Source of the DNA: Sphingomonas sanxanigenens DSM 19645 = NX02
Lineage (GTDB): Bacteria > Pseudomonadota > Alphaproteobacteria > Sphingomonadales > Sphingomonadaceae
Direction: 5' to 3'
DNA length: 64,000 bases
Assembly: GCF_000512205.2 (NCBI RefSeq)
Contig: NZ_CP006644.1
Location: 5,284,501 to 5,348,500, forward strand
Shown here: piece after piece, positions 54,444-63,971 of the stretch
Numbering within the stretch: position 1 is the first letter of the stretch
How the letters are laid out: each line of letters begins with the position of its first letter
The notes under the pieces: model-generated
The model's input: only the letters and a program-made list of their open reading frames with translations
What the model was told of the DNA's origin: nothing
Database searches by the model: none
Made by a program: the position numbers and the translations under genes

Positions 54444-55138
54444 GCCAAACCGATACGATCACGCCTCTCGATGGCGAAGGCAGCTTCAACGCCTATGTCG
54501 CGCAGCCGGAGGGTGGGCCGCGCGCGGCGATCATCGTGATTCAGGAGATCTTCGGCGTGAACACGGGTATCCGCCAGAAGTGCGACAAGCTCGCCGCCGA
54601 AGGCTATCTTGCGGTCGCGCCCGACCTGTTCTGGCGGATCGAACCGGGCATCGAGCTCGACCCGGATGTGCCGGAGCAGATGCAGCGCGGCTTCGAACTG
54701 TACGGCCTGTTCGACCAGGCGAAGGGCATCTCCGATATCGAAGCCACGATCCGCTTCGCGCGTGCGGCGAGCGGCGGCAGAAAGGTCGGCTGCGTCGGCT
54801 ACTGCCTCGGCGGCCGCCTTGCCTATATGACCGCGGCGCGCACCGACATCGAAGCCTCGGTCGGCTATTATGGCGTCGGTATCGACGCACTCCTGGGCGA
54901 GCGCCACGCGATCGCGCATCCGCTGTTGCTGCACGTCGCCGGCGCCGATCGCTTCGTCAACGCAGAGGCACAGAAGGCGATGCGCGAGGGGCTGGCGGAT
55001 CAGCCCAAGGTCGAAATCCTGACCTATGACGGCCTCGATCATGGCTTCGCGACCGAGATGGGCGACCGTCGTGACGAAGCAGCTGCGGAGCTGGCGGATC
55101 GCCGGACGGCGGCATTCTTCGCAAGCACGATTGGCTAA
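54440..55138 (+). CDS. dienelactone hydrolase family protein
   Basis: A 232-residue alpha/beta hydrolase. IIVIQEIFGVNTGIRQKCD has the conserved Glu, KVGCVGYCLGGRLAYM the Cys nucleophile (GxCxGG), and the C-terminal DGLDHGFATEM has the catalytic His, with an Asp in VAGADRFVNAE. These match carboxymethylenebutenolidase-type enzymes that open dienelactones or hydrolyse similar esters. No other ring-cleavage genes are adjacent. It overlaps ogt. Confidence 0.9.
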   Translation: MSQTDTITPLDGEGSFNAYVAQPEGGPRAAIIVIQEIFGVNTGIRQKCDKLAAEGYLAVAPDLFWRIEPGIELDPDVPEQMQRGFELYGLFDQAKGISDIEATIRFARAASGGRKVGCVGYCLGGRLAYMTAARTDIEASVGYYGVGIDALLGERHAIAHPLLLHVAGADRFVNAEAQKAMREGLADQPKVEILTYDGLDHGFATEMGDRRDEAAAELADRRTAAFFASTIG

Positions 55139-55159
55139 CTGACAGCGATCAAAAAGAAA

Positions 55160-55194
55160 GGCCCGCCTCTTTACTGGAAGAACCGGGCCTTTTC
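55160..55194. terminator. bidirectional rho-independent terminator between the hydrolase and rho
   Basis: GGCCCG (55160-55165) pairs with CGGGCC (55184-55189), inner TCTT/AAGA pairs, with an A-run (AAAAAGAAA) before and a T-run (TTTTCTT) after, so it works for both converging genes. Confidence 0.85.
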
Positions 55195-55211
55195 TTATCC
55201 AATATTCCGAA

Positions 55212-56468
<1,257 letters not shown>

Positions 56469-56612
56469 CGGAAAATCTGTCCGTCGGAAAGCGGTCTGTC
56501 GATCCAGGGAGCCGCGAGCGCGAATATTGAGGAAAAGCGTCTTTTGCGCGGACGGCAAAGGCTGTCCCGCGCCGTTAGGCCCGCCGTCGACTCAAGTCAA
56601 GCCGACTCGGGT

Positions 56613-57068
56613 TCAGAAGGGACGGACAACCGCCAGAACGACGATCAACGACACCGCGAGCGCCGGGACCTCGTTCAGGATCCGCAGGTTGCGCGCCGAC
56701 AAGCTCGGCCTCCCCGCCGCCAGCTTCCGCGAATAGCCTACCGCCCAGCCGTGATAGCCCGAAAGCAGGAAGACCAGCAGCAGCTTGGCGTGGAGCCAGC
56801 CCAGCCCCGCCGCACCGTCGACCAGGCCGACGTTGAGCGCCAGCACGATGCCGAGCAGCCAGACGAGGGCGAGGGCGGGCGTGAGGATCACCCGCCGCAG
56901 CCGCGCCTCGCGCTCGACCCACTTCTTCGCCTCGGCCGGCTCCCCCAGCGCTTCCTGATGATGGACCAGATAGCGCGGCAGGATGAACATTCCCGCCATC
57001 CAGAAGATCACGAAGATGATGTGGGCCGCCTTGACCCAGGGATAAGCAAGCCCAAGAAAGCCGGTCAT
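56613..57068 (-). CDS. hemJ: protoporphyrinogen IX oxidase HemJ (CopD family)
   Basis: A 151-residue membrane enzyme of the heme pathway. Four hydrophobic segments are visible (KAAHIIFVIFWMAGMFILPR, ILTPALALVWLLGIVLALN, LHAKLLLVFLLSGYHGWAVG, VPALAVSLIVVLAVV). HIIFVIFWMAGMFILPRYLV carries the conserved His, and WLHAKLLL the second. It overlaps hemE by 4 bp, so hemE-hemJ are one heme operon. Confidence 0.93.
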   Translation of the reverse strand: MTGFLGLAYPWVKAAHIIFVIFWMAGMFILPRYLVHHQEALGEPAEAKKWVEREARLRRVILTPALALVWLLGIVLALNVGLVDGAAGLGWLHAKLLLVFLLSGYHGWAVGYSRKLAAGRPSLSARNLRILNEVPALAVSLIVVLAVVRPF

Positions 57069-58120
57069 CGGCGCTGCCCCCGAACGATCGTCAGCAATTG
57101 CTCGACATGCGCGATCGGCGCGTCGGGCAGGATGCCGTGGCCGAGGTTGAAGATGTGGGGGCGGCCGGCGAAGGCGTCAAGGATGCGGTGCGTCGCCCGT
57201 TCCAGCGTTTCGCCGCCCGCGATCAGCGCCAGCGGGTCGAGATTGCCCTGCACCGGCAGCCCCTCGGGCAACATCGCGTTCGCCCATTCGGGATCGACCG
57301 TCTCGTCGATGCCGATCGCGTCGACGCCCGTCTCTCGGGCATAGGCCGCGAGCTTGCCGCCCGCACCCTTCGGAAAGCCGATGATCGGCACTCCGGGATG
57401 GCGCGTGCGCAGGCGGGAGACGAGCGTAGCGGTCGGTGCGATCACCCAGCGCTCGAACTGCGCCGGAGACAGGCTCCCAGCCCAGCTGTCGAACAGCTGC
57501 ACCGCATCGACCCCCGCCTCGATCTGGCCGCTGAGATAGTCGCACGTGGCATCGACGATCGCATCGACGATCGCCTGGAACGCCGACGGGTCGCCATAGG
57601 CAAGACGGCGCGCCTCGCCCTGGTCGCGGCTCCCCCGCCCGGCAACCATATAGGTGGAGACCGTCCAGGGGCTGCCGGCAAAGCCCAGGAAGGTGACTCC
57701 GGCGGGCAATGCCGCACGCACACGTGCGACGGTGCCATAGACGGGTGCCAGCCGCTCAGGGACGGCGGTGAGCGCGTCGAGGCTGCTGTCGACCAGCGGC
57801 GGCGCCAGGCGCGGTCCTTCGCCGGCCTCGAACCAGAGATCCTGCCCGAGCGCGTGCGGAATCACCAGGATGTCCGAAAACAGGATGGCGCCGTCGAATC
57901 CGAAGCGCCGCAACGGCTGCAGCGTGATTTCGGCAGCGGCGTCGCTGTCGCTCATCAGTTCGAGGAATCCGCCCTTCTCGGCCCTCAGAGCACGATATTC
58001 GGGCAGATAGCGGCCGGCCTGACGCATCAGCCAGACCGGGGGCGGGGTGCGTCGTTCGCCGCGGAGGACCGCGAGCAGGGGACGGTCGGTGGACTCGTCG
58101 AGCGCGAGAATCGGCTCCAT
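57065..58120 (-). CDS. hemE: uroporphyrinogen decarboxylase
   Basis: A 351-residue enzyme converting uroporphyrinogen III to coproporphyrinogen III. PPVWLMRQAGRYLPEYR is the HemE signature 1, ILFSDILVIPHALGQDLWFE the conserved loop with the catalytic Asp, GFAGSPWTVSTYM signature 2, and FNLGHGILPDAP the C-terminal block. AGGAAGAAGG precedes the ATG at 58120; the longer frame to 58366 runs through the origin and is rejected. In alphaproteobacteria hemE borders the replication origin. Confidence 0.97.
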   Translation of the reverse strand: MEPILALDESTDRPLLAVLRGERRTPPPVWLMRQAGRYLPEYRALRAEKGGFLELMSDSDAAAEITLQPLRRFGFDGAILFSDILVIPHALGQDLWFEAGEGPRLAPPLVDSSLDALTAVPERLAPVYGTVARVRAALPAGVTFLGFAGSPWTVSTYMVAGRGSRDQGEARRLAYGDPSAFQAIVDAIVDATCDYLSGQIEAGVDAVQLFDSWAGSLSPAQFERWVIAPTATLVSRLRTRHPGVPIIGFPKGAGGKLAAYARETGVDAIGIDETVDPEWANAMLPEGLPVQGNLDPLALIAGGETLERATHRILDAFAGRPHIFNLGHGILPDAPIAHVEQLLTIVRGQRR

Positions 58121-58278
58121 CCTTCTTCCTAAGAGTCTCTTTGAGAGAGAAATTGAAGGTGTAGTTGGCGTGGGATTAACGGGGTTTATGCGCGATCCGC
58201 GATATTGCCAACAGATTGACTCCTGGCGGCGCGCTGACTCGCACAGAGTCGCGCTCATAATCCCCGCAACCCACAGCC

Positions 58279-58287
58279 TGTGGATGA
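58279..58287 (-). promoter_or_regulatory. DnaA box candidate in oriC
   Basis: TGTGGATGA on the plus strand is TCATCCACA on the minus strand, one mismatch to TTATCCACA. A partial box on the opposite strand (CAACCCACA, 58267-58275) lies 3 bp away, so the two are divergent. Confidence 0.7.
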
Positions 58288-58389
58288 ATCCGGCGCGCTG
58301 TTGGTAAGCTGTGGACGGAATCGACAAGAGCGGGGACGGAATCGGTGGGCAGCCCGGCGGCCGCATTTATCCTTGCCAATCTCCGGCAC

Positions 58390-58398
58390 TTACCCACA
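58390..58398 (+). promoter_or_regulatory. DnaA box candidate in oriC
   Basis: TTACCCACA has one mismatch to TTATCCACA and lies 11 bp before the ppsR start codon. Confidence 0.7.
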
Positions 58399-58409
58399 GC
58401 CTTGCGCAC

Positions 58410-59243
58410 ATGACGCGGCTTCACCTCCACTTGCTGTCGGATTCGACCGGCGAGACACTGGAAAACATCGCCAAGGCAGCGCTCGCCCAGTTCGACGGGG
58501 TCGAGACGATCCGCCATTTCTGGCCGATGGTGCGCTCCGAAGGGCATCTCGAGCGCATCCTCGTGGAAGTCGCGCAGAACCCTGGGCTCGTGCTTTATAC
58601 GCTGGTCAACAGCGACACCCGCCGCAAGCTGGAGACGCGCTGCCGCGCGCTGGGGCTCCCGGCGGTGCCGGCGCTCGATCCGGTAATCGATGCGTTGTCG
58701 AGCCTGCTGGGGCAGGAGGCGAAGGCGCGCCCGGGCCGCCAGCACACGCTGGATGCCGCCTATTTCGCGCGGGTCGATGCGATCCAGTTCACGATCGCGC
58801 ATGACGATGGCGTCGGCTGGGAGAATTGGGAGGAAGCGGACATCCTGCTGGCGGGCGTCTCGCGCTGCTCGAAGACGCCGACTGCGATCTACCTCGCCAA
58901 TCGCGGCTACAAGACCGCCAACATCCCGATCGTTCCCGCCTCGCCGCCCCCGGCTCTGCTCTACGCGCTCAGGAATCCATTGGTCGTCGGGCTCACCACC
59001 AGCGCCGACCGGCTGGTGCAGGTGCGGCGCAACCGGCTGCTCTCGCTGAATCAGGCGCCCGAGACCGACTATGTCGATCATGAGGCGGTGCAGCGCGAAG
59101 TGGCCTTCGCACGGCGCATCTATGCGGATAATGGCTGGCCGGTCATCGACGTGACGCGCCGTTCGATCGAGGAGACCGCGGCGGCGATCATCAATCTCTA
59201 CAATGAGCGCACCAGTTCGATGCGCGAGGGAGGACGGACTTGA
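58410..59243 (+). CDS. ppsR: pyruvate, water dikinase / PPDK regulatory protein (DUF299 kinase-pyrophosphorylase)
   Basis: A 277-residue bifunctional kinase/phosphorylase controlling pyruvate phosphate dikinase or PEP synthetase. LHLLSDSTGETLENIAKAAL is the N-terminus, GVSRCSKTPTAIYLANRGYK the P-loop-like motif, and NIPIVPASPPPALL a family block. The orthologue is the first gene beside the origin in Rickettsia (RP001) and Caulobacter. ATG at 58410, the start of the family; an upstream ATG at 58311 lies in the origin. The next gene overlaps by 4 bp. Confidence 0.95.
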   Translation: MTRLHLHLLSDSTGETLENIAKAALAQFDGVETIRHFWPMVRSEGHLERILVEVAQNPGLVLYTLVNSDTRRKLETRCRALGLPAVPALDPVIDALSSLLGQEAKARPGRQHTLDAAYFARVDAIQFTIAHDDGVGWENWEEADILLAGVSRCSKTPTAIYLANRGYKTANIPIVPASPPPALLYALRNPLVVGLTTSADRLVQVRRNRLLSLNQAPETDYVDHEAVQREVAFARRIYADNGWPVIDVTRRSIEETAAAIINLYNERTSSMREGGRT

Positions 59244-59836
59244 CCTTGGTGCTCGCATCGCAAAGCGCCGGTCGGCGGGCGATGCTGGAGGCGGCGGGCG
59301 TGCCGCACGAGGCGATGGCGGCGGGCGCCGACGAGGAAACCGCCAAGGACTCGCTGCGCGCGGAGGGCATCGCGCCCCGCGACCTCGCCGATGCGCTCGC
59401 CGAGCTGAAGGCGCTCAGACTGTCGCAGCGCATTCCCGGTGCGCTGGTGCTCGGCTGCGACCAGGTGCTGGCCCTCGACGACGGTACGATGCTCGACAAG
59501 CCGAAGGACCGCGCCGCCGCGGCCGCGCAACTCGGCCTGCTCTCTGGGCGCACCCACAGCCTGTTCAGCGCCGCGGTGATCGCCGAGAATGGCCGCGCGG
59601 TGTGGCGGTTCGTCGATCGCGCGAAGCTCACCATGCGTCCGCTCGGGCCGATGTTCATCGAGGCCTATCTGGATGCGGAATATGCACATGCAGCCGGATG
59701 TGTCGGTTGTTACCGTATCGAAGGCCGCGGCGTGCAGCTCTTCTCGCGGATCGAGGGCAGTCAGTTCACGATCATCGGGATGCCGCTGCTGCCATTGCTG
59801 GACTATCTGAGAACGAGGGGGATCATCGCGACATGA
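59240..59836 (+). CDS. maf: Maf-like nucleoside triphosphate pyrophosphatase
   Basis: A 198-residue house-cleaning pyrophosphatase. LASQSAGRRAMLEAAGVPHE is the Maf N-terminus, LVLGCDQVLALDDGTMLDKP the catalytic block, and FIEAYLDAEYAHAAGCVGCY the C-terminal part. It hydrolyses non-canonical or excess nucleotides. Start at 59240 overlaps ppsR by 4 bp, and it overlaps aroE by 4 bp. The active-site QxDT-type loop is CDQVLAL here. Confidence 0.93.
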   Translation: MTLVLASQSAGRRAMLEAAGVPHEAMAAGADEETAKDSLRAEGIAPRDLADALAELKALRLSQRIPGALVLGCDQVLALDDGTMLDKPKDRAAAAAQLGLLSGRTHSLFSAAVIAENGRAVWRFVDRAKLTMRPLGPMFIEAYLDAEYAHAAGCVGCYRIEGRGVQLFSRIEGSQFTIIGMPLLPLLDYLRTRGIIAT

Positions 59837-60669
59837 CCGTGCACTACGCTGAAGTGATCGGGGATCCGATCGCCCAGTCGAAATCACCGGTCATCCATCG
59901 TTATTGGTTGAATCAGCTCGGCATCGAGGGCGACTATCGCCGCCGCCGGGTCGCCCGCGGTGGACTATCCTCCTATCTGCGCCTCGCCTTTCGCGACCAT
60001 GCCTGGCTCGGCTGCAACGTCACGATCCCGCACAAGCAGGATATGTTCCGGCTGGTCGACCGCGCCATGCCGTCGGCCGAGGCGGTCGGTGCGGTCAACA
60101 TCGTCTATCGTGAGGACGGCGCGCTGATCGGCATGAACAGCGACGTTGCCGGCGTGCAGGCGGCGATCGGCCGCGCCGCGCGCGAGAAGACGGTGTGCCT
60201 GATCGGTGCCGGCGGGGCCGCGCGCGCGGCGGTGGCGGTGTTGCGCAGCCAGGAGGTCACAGGCCTTCGCGTCATTGCCCGCGATCGGGCCAAGGCGTCG
60301 GAACTGCTGGAGGATTGCGCGCTGCCGACGACGATCCATGATTTCGCCGGAGCCCGCGCGGCGCTGGAGGATGCCGCACTGGTGATCAACGCCAGCCCGC
60401 TGGGAATGGCGGGGCAGCCCGGGATGCCGATGCCGATCCTGCAGGCGATGGACGCGACTTTGCCCGAGGCGACCGTGTTCGACATGGTCTATGATCCGCT
60501 CGATACCGCTCTTCTCGCCCATGCCCGCCGGCACAAACGCCGTGCCGTCGACGGGTTGGAGATGCTGATCGGGCAGGCGCGGCAGGCCTTCCGCCAGTTC
60601 TACGGCGTCGAACCGCCCAGCGATCCCGAAAACAACCGCGCGCTGCGCGCAGTGCTGACGGAGCCCTGA
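59833..60669 (+). CDS. aroE: shikimate dehydrogenase
   Basis: A 278-residue NADPH enzyme of the aromatic amino acid route. EVIGDPIAQSKSPVIHRYWL has the shikimate-binding SxS, CNVTIPHKQ the catalytic Lys (NVTxPxK), ALIGMNSDVAGVQAAI the GxNTD-like motif with Ser in place of Thr, and LIGAGGAARAAVAVL the NADP loop. ATG at 59833 overlaps maf. It precedes coaE by 21 bp. Confidence 0.94.
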   Translation: MTVHYAEVIGDPIAQSKSPVIHRYWLNQLGIEGDYRRRRVARGGLSSYLRLAFRDHAWLGCNVTIPHKQDMFRLVDRAMPSAEAVGAVNIVYREDGALIGMNSDVAGVQAAIGRAAREKTVCLIGAGGAARAAVAVLRSQEVTGLRVIARDRAKASELLEDCALPTTIHDFAGARAALEDAALVINASPLGMAGQPGMPMPILQAMDATLPEATVFDMVYDPLDTALLAHARRHKRRAVDGLEMLIGQARQAFRQFYGVEPPSDPENNRALRAVLTEP

Positions 60670-60690
60670 TCTTCGGCTACGCGCCGGTCC

Positions 60691-61284
60691 ATGATCGTGA
60701 TCGGGCTGACAGGGTCGATCGGCATGGGCAAATCGGCAGTCGCGGCGATGTTCGCCGATGCGGGGGTGCCGGTGTTCGATGCCGACGCCGAAGTGCGCCG
60801 GCTGCAGGGCCCTGGCGGCGTCCTGCTCGCCGCCATCGAGTCGCGCTTTCCGGGGACGACGGGGCCCGCCGGGCTCGATCGCCAGGCGGTTGGCAAGGCG
60901 GTGTTCGGCGATCCCGCGGCGCTGGCCGATCTCGAACGAATCGTCCTCCCCGCCGTTGCTGCCGCGCGTCGCGATTTCCTGCGCCGTCACCGGTCGCGGC
61001 CGATGGTGCTGCTCGATATTCCGCTGCTGTTCGAAAAGCGCGGTGCCGCGCGGGTCGATGCGATCGTCGTCGCCTCCGCGCCGGCCTGGAAGCAGCGGCG
61101 CCGCGTGCTTGCCCGGCGCAGCATGACGACGGAGAAATTCCGGCGCATCCTGCGGCTGCAACTGCCCGACGCGCAAAAGCGGCGGCGCGCCGATTTCGTC
61201 GTGCCCACCGGCGGCACTTTCGATGCGACACGGGCGGCGGTCCGCCGCGTCATCGCTTGCCTCAAGGCATCGCAGCGACGATAA
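60691..61284 (+). CDS. coaE: dephospho-CoA kinase
   Basis: A 197-residue kinase for the last step of coenzyme A synthesis. VIGLTGSIGMGKSAVAAMFA contains the P-loop; FDADAEVRRL the substrate-binding Asp; VLLDIPLLFEKRGAARVDAI the CoaE signature with the LFE motif. It is the fourth gene of the ppsR-maf-aroE-coaE-dnaQ run and lies 8 bp before dnaQ. Confidence 0.95.
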   Translation: MIVIGLTGSIGMGKSAVAAMFADAGVPVFDADAEVRRLQGPGGVLLAAIESRFPGTTGPAGLDRQAVGKAVFGDPAALADLERIVLPAVAAARRDFLRRHRSRPMVLLDIPLLFEKRGAARVDAIVVASAPAWKQRRRVLARRSMTTEKFRRILRLQLPDAQKRRRADFVVPTGGTFDATRAAVRRVIACLKASQRR

Positions 61285-61292
61285 TGTGACCA

Positions 61293-61997
61293 ATGCGTGA
61301 AATTGTCTTCGACACCGAAACCACGGGTCTCAATCCCCAGACTGGCGACCGCCTCGTCGAGATCGGCTGCGTCGAGCTGGTGAACAGGGTCGAAACCGGC
61401 CGCGTCTTCCACAGCTACTGCAACCCCGAACGCTCGATGCCGCCCGAGGCGCAGGCGGTGCACGGCCTTTCCGAGGCGTTCCTGGCGGACAAGCCGCTGT
61501 TCGAGGATATCTGCGAGGATCTGCTCGATTTCCTCGAAGACAGTCCGCTGGTGGCGCACAATGCCGTCTTCGACTTTGCCTTCCTCAACAATGAGCTGGG
61601 CAATTGCGGCCGGCTGCACATCGGCAACGCGCGCATGATCGATACGCTGACGATGGCGCGTACGCGCCATCCCGGCGCCAAGCACAGCCTGGACGCGTTG
61701 TGCGTCCGCTTCGGCATCGACCGCAGCCATCGCGTCAAGCATGGCGCGTTGCTCGACGCCCAGCTTCTTGCCCAGATCTACGTCGAGCTGACCGGGGGCC
61801 GCCAGATCGGCCTGATGCTGGCCGCCGACGAGAGCACGCTCGTGGCGGAGGCGGTGATGCACCATGAACCGATCGGAGGACGGCGGCAGCGCGCACCGCG
61901 CCCGCATGCCGCGTCCGAAGCGGAACTGGCGCGCCATCAAGCCTTCATCGCGAAATTGACCGATCCGCTCTGGACGGTCACCGGGGCGTCCGGTTGA
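61293..61997 (+). CDS. dnaQ: DNA polymerase III subunit epsilon (proofreading exonuclease)
   Basis: A 234-residue 3'-5' exonuclease. [20 protein letters not shown] is ExoI with Dx[18 protein letters not shown] ExoII, and [20 protein letters not shown] with [14 protein letters not shown] ExoIII (HxxxxxD type). The C-terminal tail is the polymerase-binding part. It follows coaE closely. A 49-bp gap to hpf follows. Confidence 0.95.
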   Translation: MREIVFDTETTGLNPQTGDRLVEIGCVELVNRVETGRVFHSYCNPERSMPPEAQAVHGLSEAFLADKPLFEDICEDLLDFLEDSPLVAHNAVFDFAFLNNELGNCGRLHIGNARMIDTLTMARTRHPGAKHSLDALCVRFGIDRSHRVKHGALLDAQLLAQIYVELTGGRQIGLMLAADESTLVAEAVMHHEPIGGRRQRAPRPHAASEAELARHQAFIAKLTDPLWTVTGASG

Positions 61998-62046
61998 CGC
62001 TCCCTTCGGCATACCCATGTGTATGCCGTTAGTAGTGGAGAAGCGA

Positions 62047-62622
62047 ATGGATATCCGTATTTCCGGTCATCAGGTCGAGACTGGCGACGCGCTCAAGGCG
62101 CATGTCGGGGAACGCCTGCAGGGTATCGCCGACAAATATTTCGCGCGGGCCATTTCGGCCAACGTGACGTTCGGCAAGGGCCCGCATGACGCGCGCTTCG
62201 TCTGCGACATCGTCGCCCACGTGATGCAGGGTGTCATTCTCAAATCCTCGTCGATGGGGGGAGAGGCGCATCCCGCGTTCGACGGCGCTGCCGACAAGAT
62301 CGAGACGCAGCTTCGCCGCTATATGCGCCGCCTGAAGGCGCGCAACGGCAGTGCGAGTGCGGGCGAGATCCCGGTCGATGCCGGATACACGCTCTTCGCG
62401 GAGACCGTGGAGCAGGAAGAGGAAGTGGCCGACAATCCGCCGGTCATCGCCGAAACCCGCGTCGACGTGCCCGATGCGAGCGTGTCCGATGCGGTGATGA
62501 TGCTCGATCTCCGCCATACCAACGCGCTACTGTTCAAGAATTCGGGTACCGGGACCTACAATATGGTGTATCGGCGCGGCGACGGCACGATCGGATGGGT
62601 CGAGCCGAACCGCGCCGGCTGA
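62047..62622 (+). CDS. hpf: long-form ribosome hibernation promoting factor
   Basis: A 191-residue long HPF. The N-terminal S30AE domain (MDIRISGHQVETGDALKAHV) binds the 30S decoding region; the C-terminal domain (MMLDLRHTNALLFKNSGTGT, YRRGDGTIGWVEPN) dimerises 70S ribosomes into 100S. GGAGAAG precedes the ATG at 62047. The gene next to ptsN is a common proteobacterial order; in some relatives the pair follows rpoN. Confidence 0.94.
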   Translation: MDIRISGHQVETGDALKAHVGERLQGIADKYFARAISANVTFGKGPHDARFVCDIVAHVMQGVILKSSSMGGEAHPAFDGAADKIETQLRRYMRRLKARNGSASAGEIPVDAGYTLFAETVEQEEEVADNPPVIAETRVDVPDASVSDAVMMLDLRHTNALLFKNSGTGTYNMVYRRGDGTIGWVEPNRAG

Positions 62623-62690
62623 ATCGGCGCGTCCTGGGGGGGACTGACTGAGGCGGGTGTGCATCGCATACCCGCCCAACCGGAACGACG

Positions 62691-63158
62691 ATGACCGATT
62701 TCAACGATATGCTCGTGCCCGGCGCCGTCGAGTCCGCGCTCGCGGTGAGCAACAAGAAGAGCCTGTTCCAGCAACTCGGCCAGATTTCCGAACGCGAGTT
62801 CGGTATCGAGCAGCGACGGGTGATCGACAGGCTCACCGAGCGTGAGCGACTCGGTTCGACGGGGTTCGGCGGCGGCGTCGCCATCCCGCACGGCAAGATC
62901 GATGGCCTGGACCATGTGGTCGGCGTCTTCGCGCGACTCGCCGAGCCGATCGAGTTTCAGGCGATCGACGATATGCCCGTCGATCTCATCTTCATGCTGC
63001 TGTCGCCGCCCGATGCCGGCGCGGACCATCTCAAGGCGCTGGCGCGGGTCAGTCGCCTCCTGCGTGACCGGACGTTCGTCGCCAAGCTGCGCGGCGCCTC
63101 GTCGACCGATGCGATCTACGCGTTGCTGACCGGTGTGGGAACGCGTGACGCCGCCTGA
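62691..63158 (+). CDS. ptsN: PTS IIA-Ntr (PtsN) nitrogen regulatory protein
   Basis: A 155-residue EIIA-Ntr. GFGGGVAIPHGKIDGLDHVV contains the phospho-accepting His; DLIFMLLSPPDAGADHLKAL is the conserved helix-loop. It accepts phosphate from NPr and controls potassium and stringent-response functions. It precedes a thioesterase gene, which overlaps its end by 14 bp. Confidence 0.93.
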   Translation: MTDFNDMLVPGAVESALAVSNKKSLFQQLGQISEREFGIEQRRVIDRLTERERLGSTGFGGGVAIPHGKIDGLDHVVGVFARLAEPIEFQAIDDMPVDLIFMLLSPPDAGADHLKALARVSRLLRDRTFVAKLRGASSTDAIYALLTGVGTRDAA

Positions 63159-63636
63159 GGGCACGGGATCGGGCAGCGCACCGGTCGGGGCCGCGGCGCA
63201 TTATCGTGCACTCGAATCGCTCTATGCCGCGGCCGCGATCAACCGGCTTTTCCCGTCGCGGCTGGAAATCACCGGCACCGGGCTGGCGCGGATCCTGTTC
63301 GACATCGACGAACGCGTGTTCCACGCCGCGGGCGCGGCGCACGGCACCGTCTATTTCAAGATGCTCGACGATGCCGCCTTCTATGCCTGCAACAGCCTGG
63401 TCACCGATCGTTTCCTGCTGACGACGCAATTCAACCTGCTTCTCACCCGCCCGCTGCGCGCCGGGCCGGTGATCGCCGAGGGGCGCTGGGTCAGCGGCCG
63501 CCGCCGCGTCTATGTGGGCGATGCGCGGCTGATCGATCAGGATGGCGAAGAGGTCGCGCGCGGCACGGGCACCTTCATGCGATCGCAGATCGCGCTCGCC
63601 GCGCTCCCCGGTTACGTTCGCGCGGCACAGTCATGA
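63145..63636 (+). CDS. PaaI-like thioesterase domain protein
   Basis: A 163-residue hotdog protein: LESLYAAAAINRLFPSRLEI, AAGAAHGTVYFKMLDDAAFY, and TTQFNLLLTRPLRAGPVIAE. Compared with PaaI, the HG is kept (AAHGTVYF) but the second Gly is Thr. GTG at 63145 is the likely start (GGGA six bases before); a GTG at 63133 is an alternative. It overlaps ptsN and DUF1491 at both ends. Confidence 0.82.
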   Translation: MTPPEGTGSGSAPVGAAAHYRALESLYAAAAINRLFPSRLEITGTGLARILFDIDERVFHAAGAAHGTVYFKMLDDAAFYACNSLVTDRFLLTTQFNLLLTRPLRAGPVIAEGRWVSGRRRVYVGDARLIDQDGEEVARGTGTFMRSQIALAALPGYVRAAQS

Positions 63637-63971
63637 GCGCGCGGCTGACCAGCCGGATGCTGGTCGGCGCGCTCGTCCGCCGCGCGCATGCCGAAGGCGG
63701 GCACGCGATGGTGCTCCGGCATGGCGACGATGGCGCGGGTGCGGTGCTGCTGCAATGCGTCGAGCGTGGCCGCTTCGTTGCCTTGATCGAGCGGCAGCTC
63801 GATCATCTTGGCCGGTATCGCTGGGCGCGCTGCGGCCCTGCCCTCGATGAAGGAAGCGCGCTTGGCGATTATCTCGATCGACGCCGCGCGCGCGACCCCG
63901 ATCTGTGGCTGGTCGAACTGGACATCGCCGAGCCCGAACGCTTCGCCGCTGAAATGACCGGTGAAACTTGA
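63633..63971 (+). CDS. DUF1491 family protein
   Basis: A 112-residue protein: RLTSRMLVGALVRRAHAEGG, HAMVLRHGDDGAGAVLLQCV, and DPDLWLVELDIAEPERFAAE. DUF1491 is a small alphaproteobacterial family of unknown function, often near ptsN or hpf. Its ATG overlaps the thioesterase stop by 4 bp. It is the last gene in the window; the last 29 bases hold nothing. Confidence 0.88.
   Translation: MSARLTSRMLVGALVRRAHAEGGHAMVLRHGDDGAGAVLLQCVERGRFVALIERQLDHLGRYRWARCGPALDEGSALGDYLDRRRARDPDLWLVELDIAEPERFAAEMTGET

Larger units (their letters stand above)
58121..58409. other. chromosomal replication origin (oriC), hemE-ppsR intergenic region
   Basis: A 289-bp gap between divergent hemE and ppsR, the position of the Caulobacter and Rickettsia origins. 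DnaA-box-like 9-mers: TGTGGATGA at 58279-58287 (8 of 9 to TTATCCACA on the reverse strand), TGTGGACGG at 58310-58318 (7 of 9), TTACCCACA at 58390-58398 (8 of 9), and CAACCCACA at 58267-58275 (6 of 9). The hemE-proximal part (58121-58215) is relatively A+T-rich and could be the unwinding element. Gene direction flips here. The ParB/parS locus is 6-10 kb away. Confidence 0.85.

Noticed and set aside
58175-58190. TTAA-N7-TATG in the origin, near a CtrA-type TTAA-N7-TTAA box.
   Set aside because: The second half-site does not match, and one isolated half-site is expected by chance.
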